From contig JBBAAR010000012.1 of the NCBI GenBank assembly GCA_041658185.1, positions 20,246 to 84,245 on the forward strand: a DNA stretch of 64,000 nt, written 5' to 3'. Position 1 is the first letter of the stretch. Each line of letters starts with the position of its first letter. This stretch comes from UBA8919 sp041658185 (lineage in GTDB: Bacteria; Elusimicrobiota; UBA8919). Below, one piece after another: positions 31,405 through 39,771 of the stretch. The translations under genes and the position numbers were made by a program. The notes below the pieces were generated by a model. The model was given only the letters and a program-made list of their open reading frames with translations. It was not told where the DNA came from and did no database searches.

Positions 31405-32052
31405 AAAATTCAAGCCAATATCGGTAACAATAATTTTCCCGGAAAGTTTTCTACCGTCGTTAATAAGCAGTCCTTTTTTTATCGCAACCATTGTAACAGT
31501 TAAGTTTGACTTTACCGCAACGCCAAGTTTTTTCCCCGTATCCGCATCAATTCCCGACGGTATATCAACCGATACAACTGGTATTTTTACAGAATTTATT
31601 TCCCGGATAATTTTTTTATATGGTTCTCTAAGTTTCCTTTTTGTTCCGGTGCCAAGCAGAGCATCTACGATTAAATCGGTTTTTGGGATTTTACCGTTTA
31701 ATTTTTTTGCGGATAAAGTAATAACCGGAATTTTAATTTTTTTTATAATGTTGAGATTGATTAAAGCATCGCCCGTATATTTTGATATTTTTTGCACGGT
31801 AAAAACTTTTACTTTTACATCATTGTTAAAAAGATGTCTTGCTATGACAAAACCGTCGCCGCCGTTGTTTCCGCCTCCGCAAAAAATTGCAACTTGTCGC
31901 GGATGAAATTTTTTAAGAATTATTTCAGCCGTATTTTTTCCCGCATTTTCCATTAAAATAATTGACGGAATCGAAAATTTTTCAACGGCAATTTTATCCA
32001 ATCGTCTTACATCGTCGGCGGGAATTATTTGCCCAATAGTAACTTTGCGCAT
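31378..32052 (-). CDS. nnrE: NAD(P)H-hydrate epimerase
   Basis: 224 residues containing only the YjeF N-terminal domain. The kinase-like dehydratase half (NnrD) is absent. It interconverts the R and S forms of damaged NAD(P)H. Signatures are IPSIILMENAGKNTAEII, VAIFCGGGNNGGDGFVIARHL, DLIVDALLGTGTKRKLREPY and VSVDIPSGIDADTGK. The normal end is VTDIGLN, and the extra FSRLWRDPA tail comes from a GC-rich double palindrome. It overlaps galT by 28 bases. Confidence 0.9.
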   Translation of the reverse strand: MRKVTIGQIIPADDVRRLDKIAVEKFSIPSIILMENAGKNTAEIILKKFHPRQVAIFCGGGNNGGDGFVIARHLFNNDVKVKVFTVQKISKYTGDALINLNIIKKIKIPVITLSAKKLNGKIPKTDLIVDALLGTGTKRKLREPYKKIIREINSVKIPVVSVDIPSGIDADTGKKLGVAVKSNLTVTMVAIKKGLLINDGRKLSGKIIVTDIGLNFSRLWRDPA

Positions 32053-33038
32053 ATTTCAGGTAATAGCGGCTGAATGTAACAACCGGAGCCCCGCTCAAAA
32101 CCGGTGATTTCGCTGATTTGCGGATATATTTCAATATGCCAGTGAAAGTCACTATGAATAGTTTTCCAGTAGTCCGGTTTCGGTCTCATATAAGGAATTG
32201 TATGCAGAATATAATTCAACGGCGGGTCGTTTAAAACTGCGGAAATTTTGGAAAGAGATATTTTTAGTATTTGCGCAAGATTTTTCAGCGATGATTCACT
32301 TTCTGCCCGGAAATCCGCATTATGTTTTTTAGGCATAATGGAAAGTTCAAACGGGAATTTTGTTGCAAAAGGAACAAAGGATATGTAATCAAGATTTTCT
32401 TCAACAATACGTTTTTTGTCTTTCTGTTCCTGACGAATAATATCGCAGAAAAGACATCTTTCCTTGTAAGAAAAATAATTTTTTGCGGATATAAGTTCAT
32501 CTTTTACCGTTTTGGGAGTTAACGGAAGTGCGGCAAGTTGCGAGTGCGTATGACCATATCTGAAAGGCGATTCAGGCCTTTGGTTCTTAAAAATCAAAGC
32601 ATATCTAAGTCGTTCGTCGTTGTTCAGGTCTCTTAATCTTGTCTGATAAACTTTTAGAATAAGCAGTATCTGTTCGGGAGGAAGTTCGCATAAGTTTTTT
32701 ATGTGATGCGGTGATTCTATTATAAGTTCGTGGGCACCGATGTTGTTCATCATATCGTATATTCCCCGCCCGACTTTGCCGACATCACCATCTATCTTGA
32801 AAGCGGCGGATTTTGACGGAACCACTCTTACCTGCCAACCCGGTGTGTTTGGACGCGTATCAAATTTTCTTATTGAATATATTTCCGGAAGTGTTTTTGT
32901 TTCGTTGCCTTCGCAAAAAAAACATTCAACACCTGTTTCTTTAGGTTTTGGATTTAACGATAAAAAAAATTCTTCTTCACTCTGCGTTCCGGTGATAATC
33001 CATCTGTGCGATACTAAATCTCGTCTTAGTTCCGGCAT
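32025..33038 (-). CDS. galT: Galactose-1-phosphate uridylyltransferase
   Basis: 337 residues. It transfers UMP between UDP-glucose and galactose-1-phosphate (HIT superfamily). Signatures are ELRRDLVSHRWIITGTQ, ECFFCEGNE (zinc cysteines), APSKSAAF-like VVPSKSAAFK, GAHELIIESPHH, FRYGHTHSQLAALPLTP (the catalytic histidine region, usually HPHxQ), CLFCDII and FHWHIEIYPQ. Neither galK nor galE is in the window, so it may serve nucleotide-sugar balance. It has a GAAAGGA ribosome site and is the first gene of a long operon. Confidence 0.9.
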   Translation of the reverse strand: MPELRRDLVSHRWIITGTQSEEEFFLSLNPKPKETGVECFFCEGNETKTLPEIYSIRKFDTRPNTPGWQVRVVPSKSAAFKIDGDVGKVGRGIYDMMNNIGAHELIIESPHHIKNLCELPPEQILLILKVYQTRLRDLNNDERLRYALIFKNQRPESPFRYGHTHSQLAALPLTPKTVKDELISAKNYFSYKERCLFCDIIRQEQKDKKRIVEENLDYISFVPFATKFPFELSIMPKKHNADFRAESESSLKNLAQILKISLSKISAVLNDPPLNYILHTIPYMRPKPDYWKTIHSDFHWHIEIYPQISEITGFERGSGCYIQPLLPEICAKLLLGK

Positions 33039-33074
33039 ATTTTAAGTTCCTTTCTCAAAAAATATAACTGTAAA

Positions 33075-33103
33075 ATTATATTAAATTTTTTTTAGTAAGT
33101 CAA
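33075..33103 (-). promoter_or_regulatory. Strong promoter of the galT-to-cca operon
   Basis: TTGACT (33098-33103) and TATAAT (33075-33080) with 17 bases between them on the minus strand. The start would fall near 33068, about 30 bases before the ATG at 33038. The next 13 kb downstream contains only same-strand, overlapping or closely spaced genes. Confidence 0.75.
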
Positions 33104-33110
33104 TTTATAT

Positions 33111-33182
33111 TTTCAAGCGCGCGCGAAAAGCAAACTTGTTTGTTTTTCCGAGTGAGCGCTGCAAACAAAGGGTTTAATACCC
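33111..33182. repeat. 75-bp palindromic repeat, copy 1
   Basis: TTCAAGCG, CGAAAAGCAAACTTGTTTGT, TTTTCCGAG, AGCGCTG and CAAACAAAGGGT-TAATACCC are shared with 41741-41818. It contains the palindromes CAAACTTGTTTG and GGGTTTAATACCC-like. The last codons and stop of nfi lie in it. Confidence 0.8.
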
Positions 33183-33860
33183 TTTATTTGCTTCAATGTG
33201 TGCCAAACGCAATGGCTCAGGAATACGGTATTTCGTCAGACACTTAAAAACAATATCGGCAGCCGTGGTTAATCCGATTCTGTGTCCCTGCGAAATAAAA
33301 ATAGGTTTTGTAAATTTTTTTGAACGCATTGTAAGTCCTATTAAAGTCCCCGCGTCATCTTTTAAAAAAGTATAAGCGCCTTTTAATGCCGGCGGCGGTT
33401 CCTCGTAATTTCCGTAGAGATGAGATTTTGCACACCCGATTGACGGTTTGTCAAGTATTACGCCGAGATGTGATGCAATGCCGATTCCCCTCGGGTGGGC
33501 AATCCCCTGACCGTCAAACAAAAACAGATCCGGCTCGGTTTTTAACTTTTTTATCGCTTCAAGCAGAACAGGTCCTTCTCTGAAAGAAAGGTAACCGGGA
33601 ATATAGGGAAATGCAAATTTTTTCTTATAGCGTATATTTACTTTTTCTAAAATTTTAAGGGTTGTAAAATTGAGTACCACTACCGCCGCAAAAATTTCCT
33701 TTTCGTTTTTTGAATATGAAACATCGCATCCGGCAACGGTTTTAATTTGCGAAATATCACCAAACTCATTCTTAAGAATTATTTTTCCCGACATATTCTG
33801 CTGAATAATTTTTGCGCCTCTTACATCATCCGGCATTTCAAATTTATTTTTTATTATCAT
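33174..33860 (-). CDS. nfi: Endonuclease V
   Basis: 228 residues. It cleaves DNA (and RNA) next to deaminated adenine (inosine) for repair. Signatures are VAGCDVSY (catalytic aspartate), YIPGYLSFREGPVLLEAI (the PYIPGxLxFRE motif), FLFDGQGIAHPRGIGIASHLG (DGxGxxHPRxxGxAxHxG, catalytic aspartate, quoted in part) and IFISQGHRIGL. Full length. Its final NKGY is read from a dispersed 75-bp repeat. It overlaps the radical SAM gene by four bases. Confidence 0.93.
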   Translation of the reverse strand: MIIKNKFEMPDDVRGAKIIQQNMSGKIILKNEFGDISQIKTVAGCDVSYSKNEKEIFAAVVVLNFTTLKILEKVNIRYKKKFAFPYIPGYLSFREGPVLLEAIKKLKTEPDLFLFDGQGIAHPRGIGIASHLGVILDKPSIGCAKSHLYGNYEEPPPALKGAYTFLKDDAGTLIGLTMRSKKFTKPIFISQGHRIGLTTAADIVFKCLTKYRIPEPLRLAHIEANKGY

Positions 33861-34714
33861 AATTCCTGCCGCCAGCCATTTGTAAGTCCTAATTCATCCG
33901 CCCGGTTCAATACTTGCTGATATTCTTTGTCTGTTATTTTTCTCTGCAATTCCGGAAAATCACCTGTTTTATTGGCAGGATGATACTGTGCCATAATTGA
34001 CATATAGGTGTCCGGCGAAATTTCTTTTGCGATAAATTCAAATACTTTTCGGCTTCCTGCAATGTTTTCCGGAAGTACCAAGTGTCTTATAATAAGCCCT
34101 TTTGTTGCGATGCTGTTTTTAATTTGCAAATCACCAACTTGTCCGTGCATTTCTTTCAGTGCGAGTTTATTTATTTCCCAGTAATTTTTTGCATCGGAGT
34201 ATTTTTCCGCCGTCCTGTCATCGGAATATTTTGCATCCGGCATATATATGTCAATAATACCGTCTAATAATTTTAATGTTTCTATTTTTTCATATCCGCC
34301 GGAATTATAGACGATAGGAATTTTAAGTCCTTTATTTTTTGCCAGCAAAACTGCTTCAATTATTTGGGGCACTACATGCGTCGGTGTAACCAGATTTATA
34401 TTGTTGGCGTTTTGGTTTTGTAAAGTCATCATTATTCCGGCAAGTTTTTCAACCGTGATTTCATTGCCGTTGCAAAGTTGAGATATAGGATAGTTCTGGC
34501 AAAAAACGCATCTCAAATTACAGCCGGTAAAAAAAATTGTTCCCGAACCGTTGGTTCCGGAAATCGGCGGTTCTTCTCCGAAATGTAAATTATATGCCGA
34601 TATTTTTGGATTTCTTCCGATTTTACAGAAACCCAATTCATTTTTAAGACGGTTGACATTACAGTTTTTCGGACAGACGGAGCATTTTTCAAGGAGAGCA
34701 GAAAAATTCGTCAT
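33857..34714 (-). CDS. Radical SAM protein (PflA-like)
   Basis: 285 residues. The CNLRCVFCQNYPIS motif (CxxxCxxC variant, about 69-82) binds the 4Fe-4S cluster and SAM. An N-terminal pair of cysteine motifs (CSVCPKNCNVNR and LGFCKIG) may hold another metal. GTNGSGTIFFTGC precedes the cluster, and VYNSGGYEKIETLKLLDGIIDIYMPDAKY (quoted here as YNSGGYEK and DIYMPDAKY) is typical of the pyruvate-formate-lyase-activating-like group with unknown substrate. No formate lyase gene is near. Confidence 0.85.
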   Translation of the reverse strand: MTNFSALLEKCSVCPKNCNVNRLKNELGFCKIGRNPKISAYNLHFGEEPPISGTNGSGTIFFTGCNLRCVFCQNYPISQLCNGNEITVEKLAGIMMTLQNQNANNINLVTPTHVVPQIIEAVLLAKNKGLKIPIVYNSGGYEKIETLKLLDGIIDIYMPDAKYSDDRTAEKYSDAKNYWEINKLALKEMHGQVGDLQIKNSIATKGLIIRHLVLPENIAGSRKVFEFIAKEISPDTYMSIMAQYHPANKTGDFPELQRKITDKEYQQVLNRADELGLTNGWRQEL

Positions 34715-35271
34715 ATAAAAAGCGATATAATTCCTGCTATTGAAATAATAAGAAAAATAATGGACAGAAGAAATACAATGATAATAGGCGAAAAAATTAT
34801 AAGAAATGTTTTGATTATAGAAATGTTGTAAAGTATTTTAATTGAAAATATAAGCAAATATATCGTCCAGAAAAAAATAACCGTAAAAGCGAAATAAGTC
34901 AATCCAGTCCCGACAAATTTTCCGATTATTGCCGAAGGAATCATCAATAACATCGGAGCAAGCGAAAAATTTAAAAGAGAAAAAAGCGTTATGACATTTC
35001 CTTTTCCTTTAAGTATCTCTGCAATGAAATGATAACTCGCAGCCGTCGTTACTAAAATCAAAAAATTTGATAATAATACAAAAAACAGGATTAAAACAAA
35101 ATTGGTATTTGAAAAATGAAAAACAATTGAATTGGAAACCAGAAAACTTACATTAGCAAGTATAAAAATCAGCAAAGAAAAAAATACGGGTTTTTCAACA
35201 ATTATTATTTCAATTGTTTCTTTCGGGTTATCCAATAATGATAGTGCCGTTTCAAATTTTTCTGCAAACAT
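34711..35271 (-). CDS. Yip1-family membrane protein
   Basis: 186 residues with five hydrophobic helices. A short cytoplasmic N-terminus (AEKFETALSLLDNPKETIE) is followed by the membrane part with FHFIAEILKGKG-like YHFIAEILKGKGNVITLFSLL and FSLAPMLLMIPSAIIG, the usual Yip1 layout. Function in bacteria is unknown. It overlaps the radical SAM gene by four bases and lies downstream of sppA across a palindromic repeat. Confidence 0.7.
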   Translation of the reverse strand: MFAEKFETALSLLDNPKETIEIIIVEKPVFFSLLIFILANVSFLVSNSIVFHFSNTNFVLILFFVLLSNFLILVTTAASYHFIAEILKGKGNVITLFSLLNFSLAPMLLMIPSAIIGKFVGTGLTYFAFTVIFFWTIYLLIFSIKILYNISIIKTFLIIFSPIIIVFLLSIIFLIISIAGIISLFI

Positions 35272-35278
35272 AATTTTT

Positions 35279-35343
35279 AACCACGAATAAACACTATAAA
35301 ACTATCTTTTCATATTCGTGTAAATTAGTGTTAATTCGCGGTT
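35279..35343. repeat. 65-bp inverted repeat between sppA and the Yip1 gene
   Basis: AACCACGAATAAACACT and AGTGTTAATTCGCGGTT are imperfect terminal inverted repeats. The inner ATTCGTGTAAATTAGTG resembles the ACACGAAT/ACACAGAT type of AT-rich repeats. Confidence 0.6.
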
Positions 35344-35351
35344 CCATTTTT

Positions 35352-36278
35352 CTATTCAAGGATATATTCAAATCTTACGTTCATAGACGGCATTATTTTT
35401 GAAAATGCCTTTTCTTCAAAACCTGCCGGTATAAATTCAAATATTTTGTCCCACTGGTCAGAATCAGATATTATTTTTACATCCCCTTTTATTCCGGCAA
35501 GTTTTTTTGCTTCTTCAATTGCCTCGTCAAGTCCTCCGAGAGTATCCACAAGTCCCTCAGATTTTGCCTGTGTCCCGGTAAAAATTCTGCCGTCGGCAAG
35601 AGTGCGAGCTTTTGCTTCGTCAAGTTTTCTGCCTGTCACCACCGCCGATAAAAATTGCTCGTAAGCGTCATTTATTAAATCCTGCAAGATTTTTCTTTCT
35701 TCAATAGTCATTTCCCGCGCAAAATTTCCTATGTCTTTGTGTTTTCCGGACTTTACCGTCTCAATTTTTACGCCGATTTTTTTCATAAGTTCGGAAAAAT
35801 TGCCTATTTCCAGAATTACTCCGATTGAACCGGTAAGTGTTCCCGGTTGAGCCACTATTTCATCCGCTGCACAGGCAATATAATATCCGCCGGAGGCCGC
35901 AACATCCGAGAATGATGCCACAATAAATTTCCCGTTTTTTTTCATTTTTAATAATTCCGAATAAATCTCTTGGACTGCGGCAACGGTTCCGCCCGGAGAA
36001 TTTATTCTTAAAACAACCGCTTTAACGGAAGCAGTTTCATTTAATTTTTTCAAACGCTTTACTATTTTTTCAGAATCGCGGGCAAACGGGTCGGAAGATT
36101 TCATAGATGCTCTTATTGGTCCGAGTATGTTTACGACGGCAATTTTATCCTGCGAAATGCCGATCTTTGATTTTCTTTCAATTTTTTGAGACGGTTGTGA
36201 AAAAACAATCCAAAATCCGAGTATTGACGATACAAAAAATAAAATTGCAATAATTGTTGCCAGTTTATTTCGTTCCAT
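35352..36278 (-). CDS. sppA: Signal peptide peptidase SppA (short form)
   Basis: 308 residues with one N-terminal membrane anchor (about 7-28). The S49 catalytic domain has VVLRINSPGGTVAAVQEI, FSDVAASGGYYIACAADEIVA (catalytic serine), GTLTGSIGVI and FSELMKKIGVKIETVKSGKHKD (catalytic lysine, quoted in part). It degrades cleaved signal peptides in the membrane. It overlaps the upstream small exported protein gene by 14 bases. Confidence 0.92.
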   Translation of the reverse strand: MERNKLATIIAILFFVSSILGFWIVFSQPSQKIERKSKIGISQDKIAVVNILGPIRASMKSSDPFARDSEKIVKRLKKLNETASVKAVVLRINSPGGTVAAVQEIYSELLKMKKNGKFIVASFSDVAASGGYYIACAADEIVAQPGTLTGSIGVILEIGNFSELMKKIGVKIETVKSGKHKDIGNFAREMTIEERKILQDLINDAYEQFLSAVVTGRKLDEAKARTLADGRIFTGTQAKSEGLVDTLGGLDEAIEEAKKLAGIKGDVKIISDSDQWDKIFEFIPAGFEEKAFSKIMPSMNVRFEYILE

Positions 36279-36711
36279 AAGTTTTTACCTCCGACATAAT
36301 TTTTTTGGTTTCATTTTTCATCTGACCGTAATCAAATCCATATCTTTCGGAAATTTTTAAGAAGGTTTCGCCCCGGTTCCGCTTTTTTATTATATCTTCC
36401 GGCAATTTTTCAATTTTTTTTGATATCAAAATAACCTTGATAAGTTCGCTGTATCCCAACCCATTGTTTTTAATTTTTTGAATTTCCGCCGCCGTCATTT
36501 GCCACCAGGTGACATTTTGCGAAAGATTTCTGCAAAACGGTTCTATCGTCAGCGGTTTTTCTTTTTCTTCCTTTTTACTGTTGCGAAAATCCTCCTGCTG
36601 TTCTTTTAAGTCATTTTCAAATTGGTCAATATGAGAAGAATCTGTATTCGCAGGTGCGGTTATGCATAGTAATAAAGCAATCAATATAATTTTTTTATTT
36701 TGCTGTAACAT
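36265..36711 (-). CDS. Small exported protein, unidentified
   Basis: 148 residues with an N-terminal signal sequence (KKIILIALLLCITAPANT). A charged linker follows, then a helical C-terminal region with WWQMTAAEIQKIKNNGLGYSE and RGETFLKISERYGFDYGQMK. The latter resembles a short helical repeat seen in some exported proteins. No family is recognised. It overlaps sppA and the glycosidase-like gene, so it is translationally coupled to both. Confidence 0.6.
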   Translation of the reverse strand: MLQQNKKIILIALLLCITAPANTDSSHIDQFENDLKEQQEDFRNSKKEEKEKPLTIEPFCRNLSQNVTWWQMTAAEIQKIKNNGLGYSELIKVILISKKIEKLPEDIIKKRNRGETFLKISERYGFDYGQMKNETKKIMSEVKTYGTK

Positions 36712-38554
36712 ATTTAAAAAATGTAGCGTTCCGTTTATCTGATTTAACCTGTGCCGCCACCATATTTTTCAGGTCCTTTTCCCATGAAGCCGATTTAATT
36801 ATTCCCCTGAAATTTACTGTTTGTGCTTGTCCGGGAAGTAATTCGGGAATAATTTTTTCATTTTCGCCGAGTATTTCGCCGCCGATAAGATAAGGTTTTA
36901 CGATGATATTTTTTAGTTTTTTGTTTGATATATTTTTTAGCACAACCGGTATGGAAAATTCTTCTTTTAAGTTTAATTTTGCCGGTAAATTAATCTCTGC
37001 GGCTATCGGCAGAAGTCCGTTTAATCGTCTCATTTCTGTGATGGCAGCGGCTCCTGCCAATAGCCATTCTTTTGATGAGTACGGTTTTATTCTTCCCCAT
37101 AACGCTCTTGCCAAATCGTGAATAAACATCGCGTCGGCAGTCCCGTCGTTGTAAATCTTTTTTGTTGCATCCATTAAGCGGTTATAAAATTCCTTCGGCC
37201 CCGGAGGATTCAGTATTTTTTGATGAAGAGGCCAGTCAACGACATTTCCGAGCACAAGATTTGCCTGTCCCTTTTTTACGTAATTATGCCAATCATCCAA
37301 AAGCATATCAAACTGTTGACGGTTCGCCTCATATAGCATTAAAGCATCTATATCCATTCCCGCATCAGAAAACATTACCGGGTCCTGCCCGTGTTGCCAG
37401 CCCTTTTCCCATGTAAGAGTAAAAAGCCAGAGCGGTTTTTTAAGTTTTACCTCTTTTGTGATTCTGTTGATGATTTTTGAAACTTTGTGCGCCCGCCACC
37501 ACTGCCACTGGTCTATAAGATTCATATTCCGCCGTGTTACTTTCTCATTTGCGAGCCATCCCATTTTTCTTGCACCGTTGAATTTTTCCCATCCGTCGGG
37601 AACTTTAACATTCATATCCTGAACAAATTCGTCAACAAGTTCATACCCGCCGAGCGCGTTGCGGATGTAATCAAGTCCGATGTAGTCAATTTCGGGAATC
37701 TCGTTAAAAACTTTTATCAGTTTTATGATATCCGAAATTCTTTTCTCGTCGGCAATTGATATTGAACGGGTTTCAATTGGGCCTCCTTTTTCGGAATTAT
37801 ATTCAAGGGCATATTTGTAATTTTTGTATTTGTAAGGTCCGAACGTAAGATATGAGATTATATATGTTCCGAATTTTAATTTTCTGCTATGCGCTTCTTT
37901 TCCCAATTCCGGTAATTTAGACATATTTTTTTCAATCCATGGGAAATGTTCGTCGGCATTCGGACTTTCTGCTTTTGTCTGTCCTGCGAGATACCAGAAT
38001 GCGTCGGCACCTACGAACTCTGTCCAGTCAAGCATACCGTGCCAGTCGGTTTCGTTACCTTCGGGATTTATTATTTTAATTTTTGAAAGGGTTGTCATAT
38101 TTTCAAATGTTAGCACTCCGAAACCACTTGGCAAATATCCTTTAAGTTTCCTGCGAATTATTAGAAAATTTTTAGCGGAGAATTTTATGTTTTGTGCAAT
38201 AAACGGTTCGGCGTGATATTTACCGTCGGATGCGTTCCACGGGCACGGCCAGTTGCCCTCCCACAGGTTTTTTTTGTTGTTGTAAATTAAAGGGAGTTTG
38301 CCGACTCCGCCTATTGTAATTATCCTGTCTTTTTCTTTATAGACGGAAATATAAAACGGTTCGTTTTTATATTTTTCCGCAAATTTTTTGTTTTTGATTC
38401 TTGCAGTTATTTTTATGAATTCCCAGTGTAAATATGATTTTTTTTCTGTAGTTAAAAAAATGTCGGTTTTTAAGAATTTTACAAGAGAATAAATTCCGAA
38501 AACCGCCGTCAGAATGAGCAATAGAGAGATAAAACCAATTATTATCTTTTTCAT
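36695..38554 (-). CDS. Exported glycosidase-like TIM-barrel protein, unidentified
   Basis: 619 residues with an N-terminal membrane anchor (about 3-24). The first 150 residues look like an immunoglobulin-like domain (WEFIKITARIKNKKF, NLWEGNWPCPWNASDGKYHA). The centre has barrel-like strand endings: EFVGADAFWYLAGQTKAE, FGTYIISYLTFGPY, IDYIGLDYIRNALGG, KPLWLFTLTWEKGWQHGQDP and IDALMLYEANRQQFD. 'IGLDYIR' and 'LMLYEA' recall the catalytic strands of GHL/GH13-like hydrolases. A C-terminal beta domain follows. Substrate unknown. Confidence 0.5.
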   Translation of the reverse strand: MKKIIIGFISLLLILTAVFGIYSLVKFLKTDIFLTTEKKSYLHWEFIKITARIKNKKFAEKYKNEPFYISVYKEKDRIITIGGVGKLPLIYNNKKNLWEGNWPCPWNASDGKYHAEPFIAQNIKFSAKNFLIIRRKLKGYLPSGFGVLTFENMTTLSKIKIINPEGNETDWHGMLDWTEFVGADAFWYLAGQTKAESPNADEHFPWIEKNMSKLPELGKEAHSRKLKFGTYIISYLTFGPYKYKNYKYALEYNSEKGGPIETRSISIADEKRISDIIKLIKVFNEIPEIDYIGLDYIRNALGGYELVDEFVQDMNVKVPDGWEKFNGARKMGWLANEKVTRRNMNLIDQWQWWRAHKVSKIINRITKEVKLKKPLWLFTLTWEKGWQHGQDPVMFSDAGMDIDALMLYEANRQQFDMLLDDWHNYVKKGQANLVLGNVVDWPLHQKILNPPGPKEFYNRLMDATKKIYNDGTADAMFIHDLARALWGRIKPYSSKEWLLAGAAAITEMRRLNGLLPIAAEINLPAKLNLKEEFSIPVVLKNISNKKLKNIIVKPYLIGGEILGENEKIIPELLPGQAQTVNFRGIIKSASWEKDLKNMVAAQVKSDKRNATFFKYVTAK

Positions 38555-38991
38555 CGTTCGGTATCCATTAAAATAGTCACCGGTCCTTCGTTATGAATTT
38601 CAACGGTCATATCTGCCGCAAACTTTCCTGTTTTAACCGTAAGCCGAGATTTTTTCAGTTCATAAACGAATTTTTCATATAATATATTTGCTTTTTCCGG
38701 CTCGGCTGCATCCGTAAAAGCCGGTCTCCTGCCTCTTTGACAATCGCCGTAAAGCGTGAACTGCGATACTACTAAAATATCGCCTTTTATATCAGCCACC
38801 GAAAAATTAAATTTGTTTTTATCATCTGCAAAAATCCGCAAATTCAGTATTTTTTCAGAAAGCCAAGAGATGTCTTTCTCGGTATCGTTTTTTCCCACAC
38901 CAAGCAGAACTACCAGACCTTTTCCGGTTTCCTCTTTAATATTTTCGTAGATTACCGATGCTTTTTTTACCCGTTGAATAACCGCTTTCAT
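38551..38991 (-). CDS. dtd: D-aminoacyl-tRNA deacylase
   Basis: 146 residues, the standard length. It removes D-amino acids from tRNA. Signatures are MKAVIQRVKKASV, GLVVLLGVGKNDTEKDI, LSEKILNLRIFADD, ILVVSQFTLYGDCQRGRRPAF (SQFTLY with catalytic residues, quoted in part) and VEIHNEGPVTI (Gly-cisPro-type motif shown as NxGPVT). It overlaps the glycosidase-like gene by four bases. Confidence 0.95.
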   Translation of the reverse strand: MKAVIQRVKKASVIYENIKEETGKGLVVLLGVGKNDTEKDISWLSEKILNLRIFADDKNKFNFSVADIKGDILVVSQFTLYGDCQRGRRPAFTDAAEPEKANILYEKFVYELKKSRLTVKTGKFAADMTVEIHNEGPVTILMDTER

Positions 38992-38992
38992 T

Positions 38993-39766
38993 TTATTCTA
39001 TTTTATATATGATAAGATATTCGTAGTTTAATTTCCCGAACATATCCTTCCTCATTTCCTTTCGGACGTAAAATTTAATTTTATTTCCCAACTTAGCGAT
39101 CTTGCACTTGCCTTCTATAGCAATGTTGTCTTTAAAACCTTTTACAGCAAGGACATTGTTGTTTTTTATTAGATGAATGTAAATACCGTCTTCCTGTGGA
39201 TTTTTTTTGGCTGATTTATCAACTAACTTTTTATCAAGTAATCCCGATTTCAATATTTCCTTTTTAGGTATATCATATCCTCCGACAATTAAAACATAGT
39301 CTAAATCCAATTCGTTCTCTATCTCAATAACCGTTTCTCCTCTTTCAACAGATTGATAGACGGTGTTTACAATTTTATCGCCGAAAGTTTTATACTTTCC
39401 AAAAAACAAATTATCAAATGCCTTCCATATAGAAAAAACTAATACAATAATGAGTATAACCGATAAGATTAGATATATTTTGTGAATTATGCTTCCTTGA
39501 AAAAAAATAATGATACGGGCATTTATTTTTTTTAATTCAATAAATACCCCCATCAATCCACTGATTAAAATAGGGGCAAGTATAATTAAAACGAAAACAT
39601 TTGCACTTATAGAATCTATAGAATCCAGTATGGAATCCGGTAAGAATGATGGATGTATATACAATTTTACTAATACATATACAGAAAATAATAAACCCGG
39701 TATAGTTCCTATTATAAAAGCTAAAATGCAATTAATTATTGATAACATTATTTTTTTTATATTCAT
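38993..39766 (-). CDS. Membrane protein of unknown function, next to the DUF6973-like lipoprotein
   Basis: 257 residues with three hydrophobic segments (about 5-33, 52-75 and 95-118). A soluble C-terminal part follows with a glycine-containing strand order (YDIPKKEILKSGLLDKK, GIYIHLIKNNNVLAVKGF, GKCKIAKLGNKIKFYVRKE). No family recognised. It is five bases downstream of the lipoprotein with the nuclease- or toxin-like domain, so a partner or immunity role is possible. AT content is high. Confidence 0.5.
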   Translation of the reverse strand: MNIKKIMLSIINCILAFIIGTIPGLLFSVYVLVKLYIHPSFLPDSILDSIDSISANVFVLIILAPILISGLMGVFIELKKINARIIIFFQGSIIHKIYLILSVILIIVLVFSIWKAFDNLFFGKYKTFGDKIVNTVYQSVERGETVIEIENELDLDYVLIVGGYDIPKKEILKSGLLDKKLVDKSAKKNPQEDGIYIHLIKNNNVLAVKGFKDNIAIEGKCKIAKLGNKIKFYVRKEMRKDMFGKLNYEYLIIYKIE

Positions 39767-39771
39767 AATTT

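Noticed and set aside
32025..33038. Leloir galactose operon
   Set aside because: Only galT is present; galK, galE and galM are not in the window.
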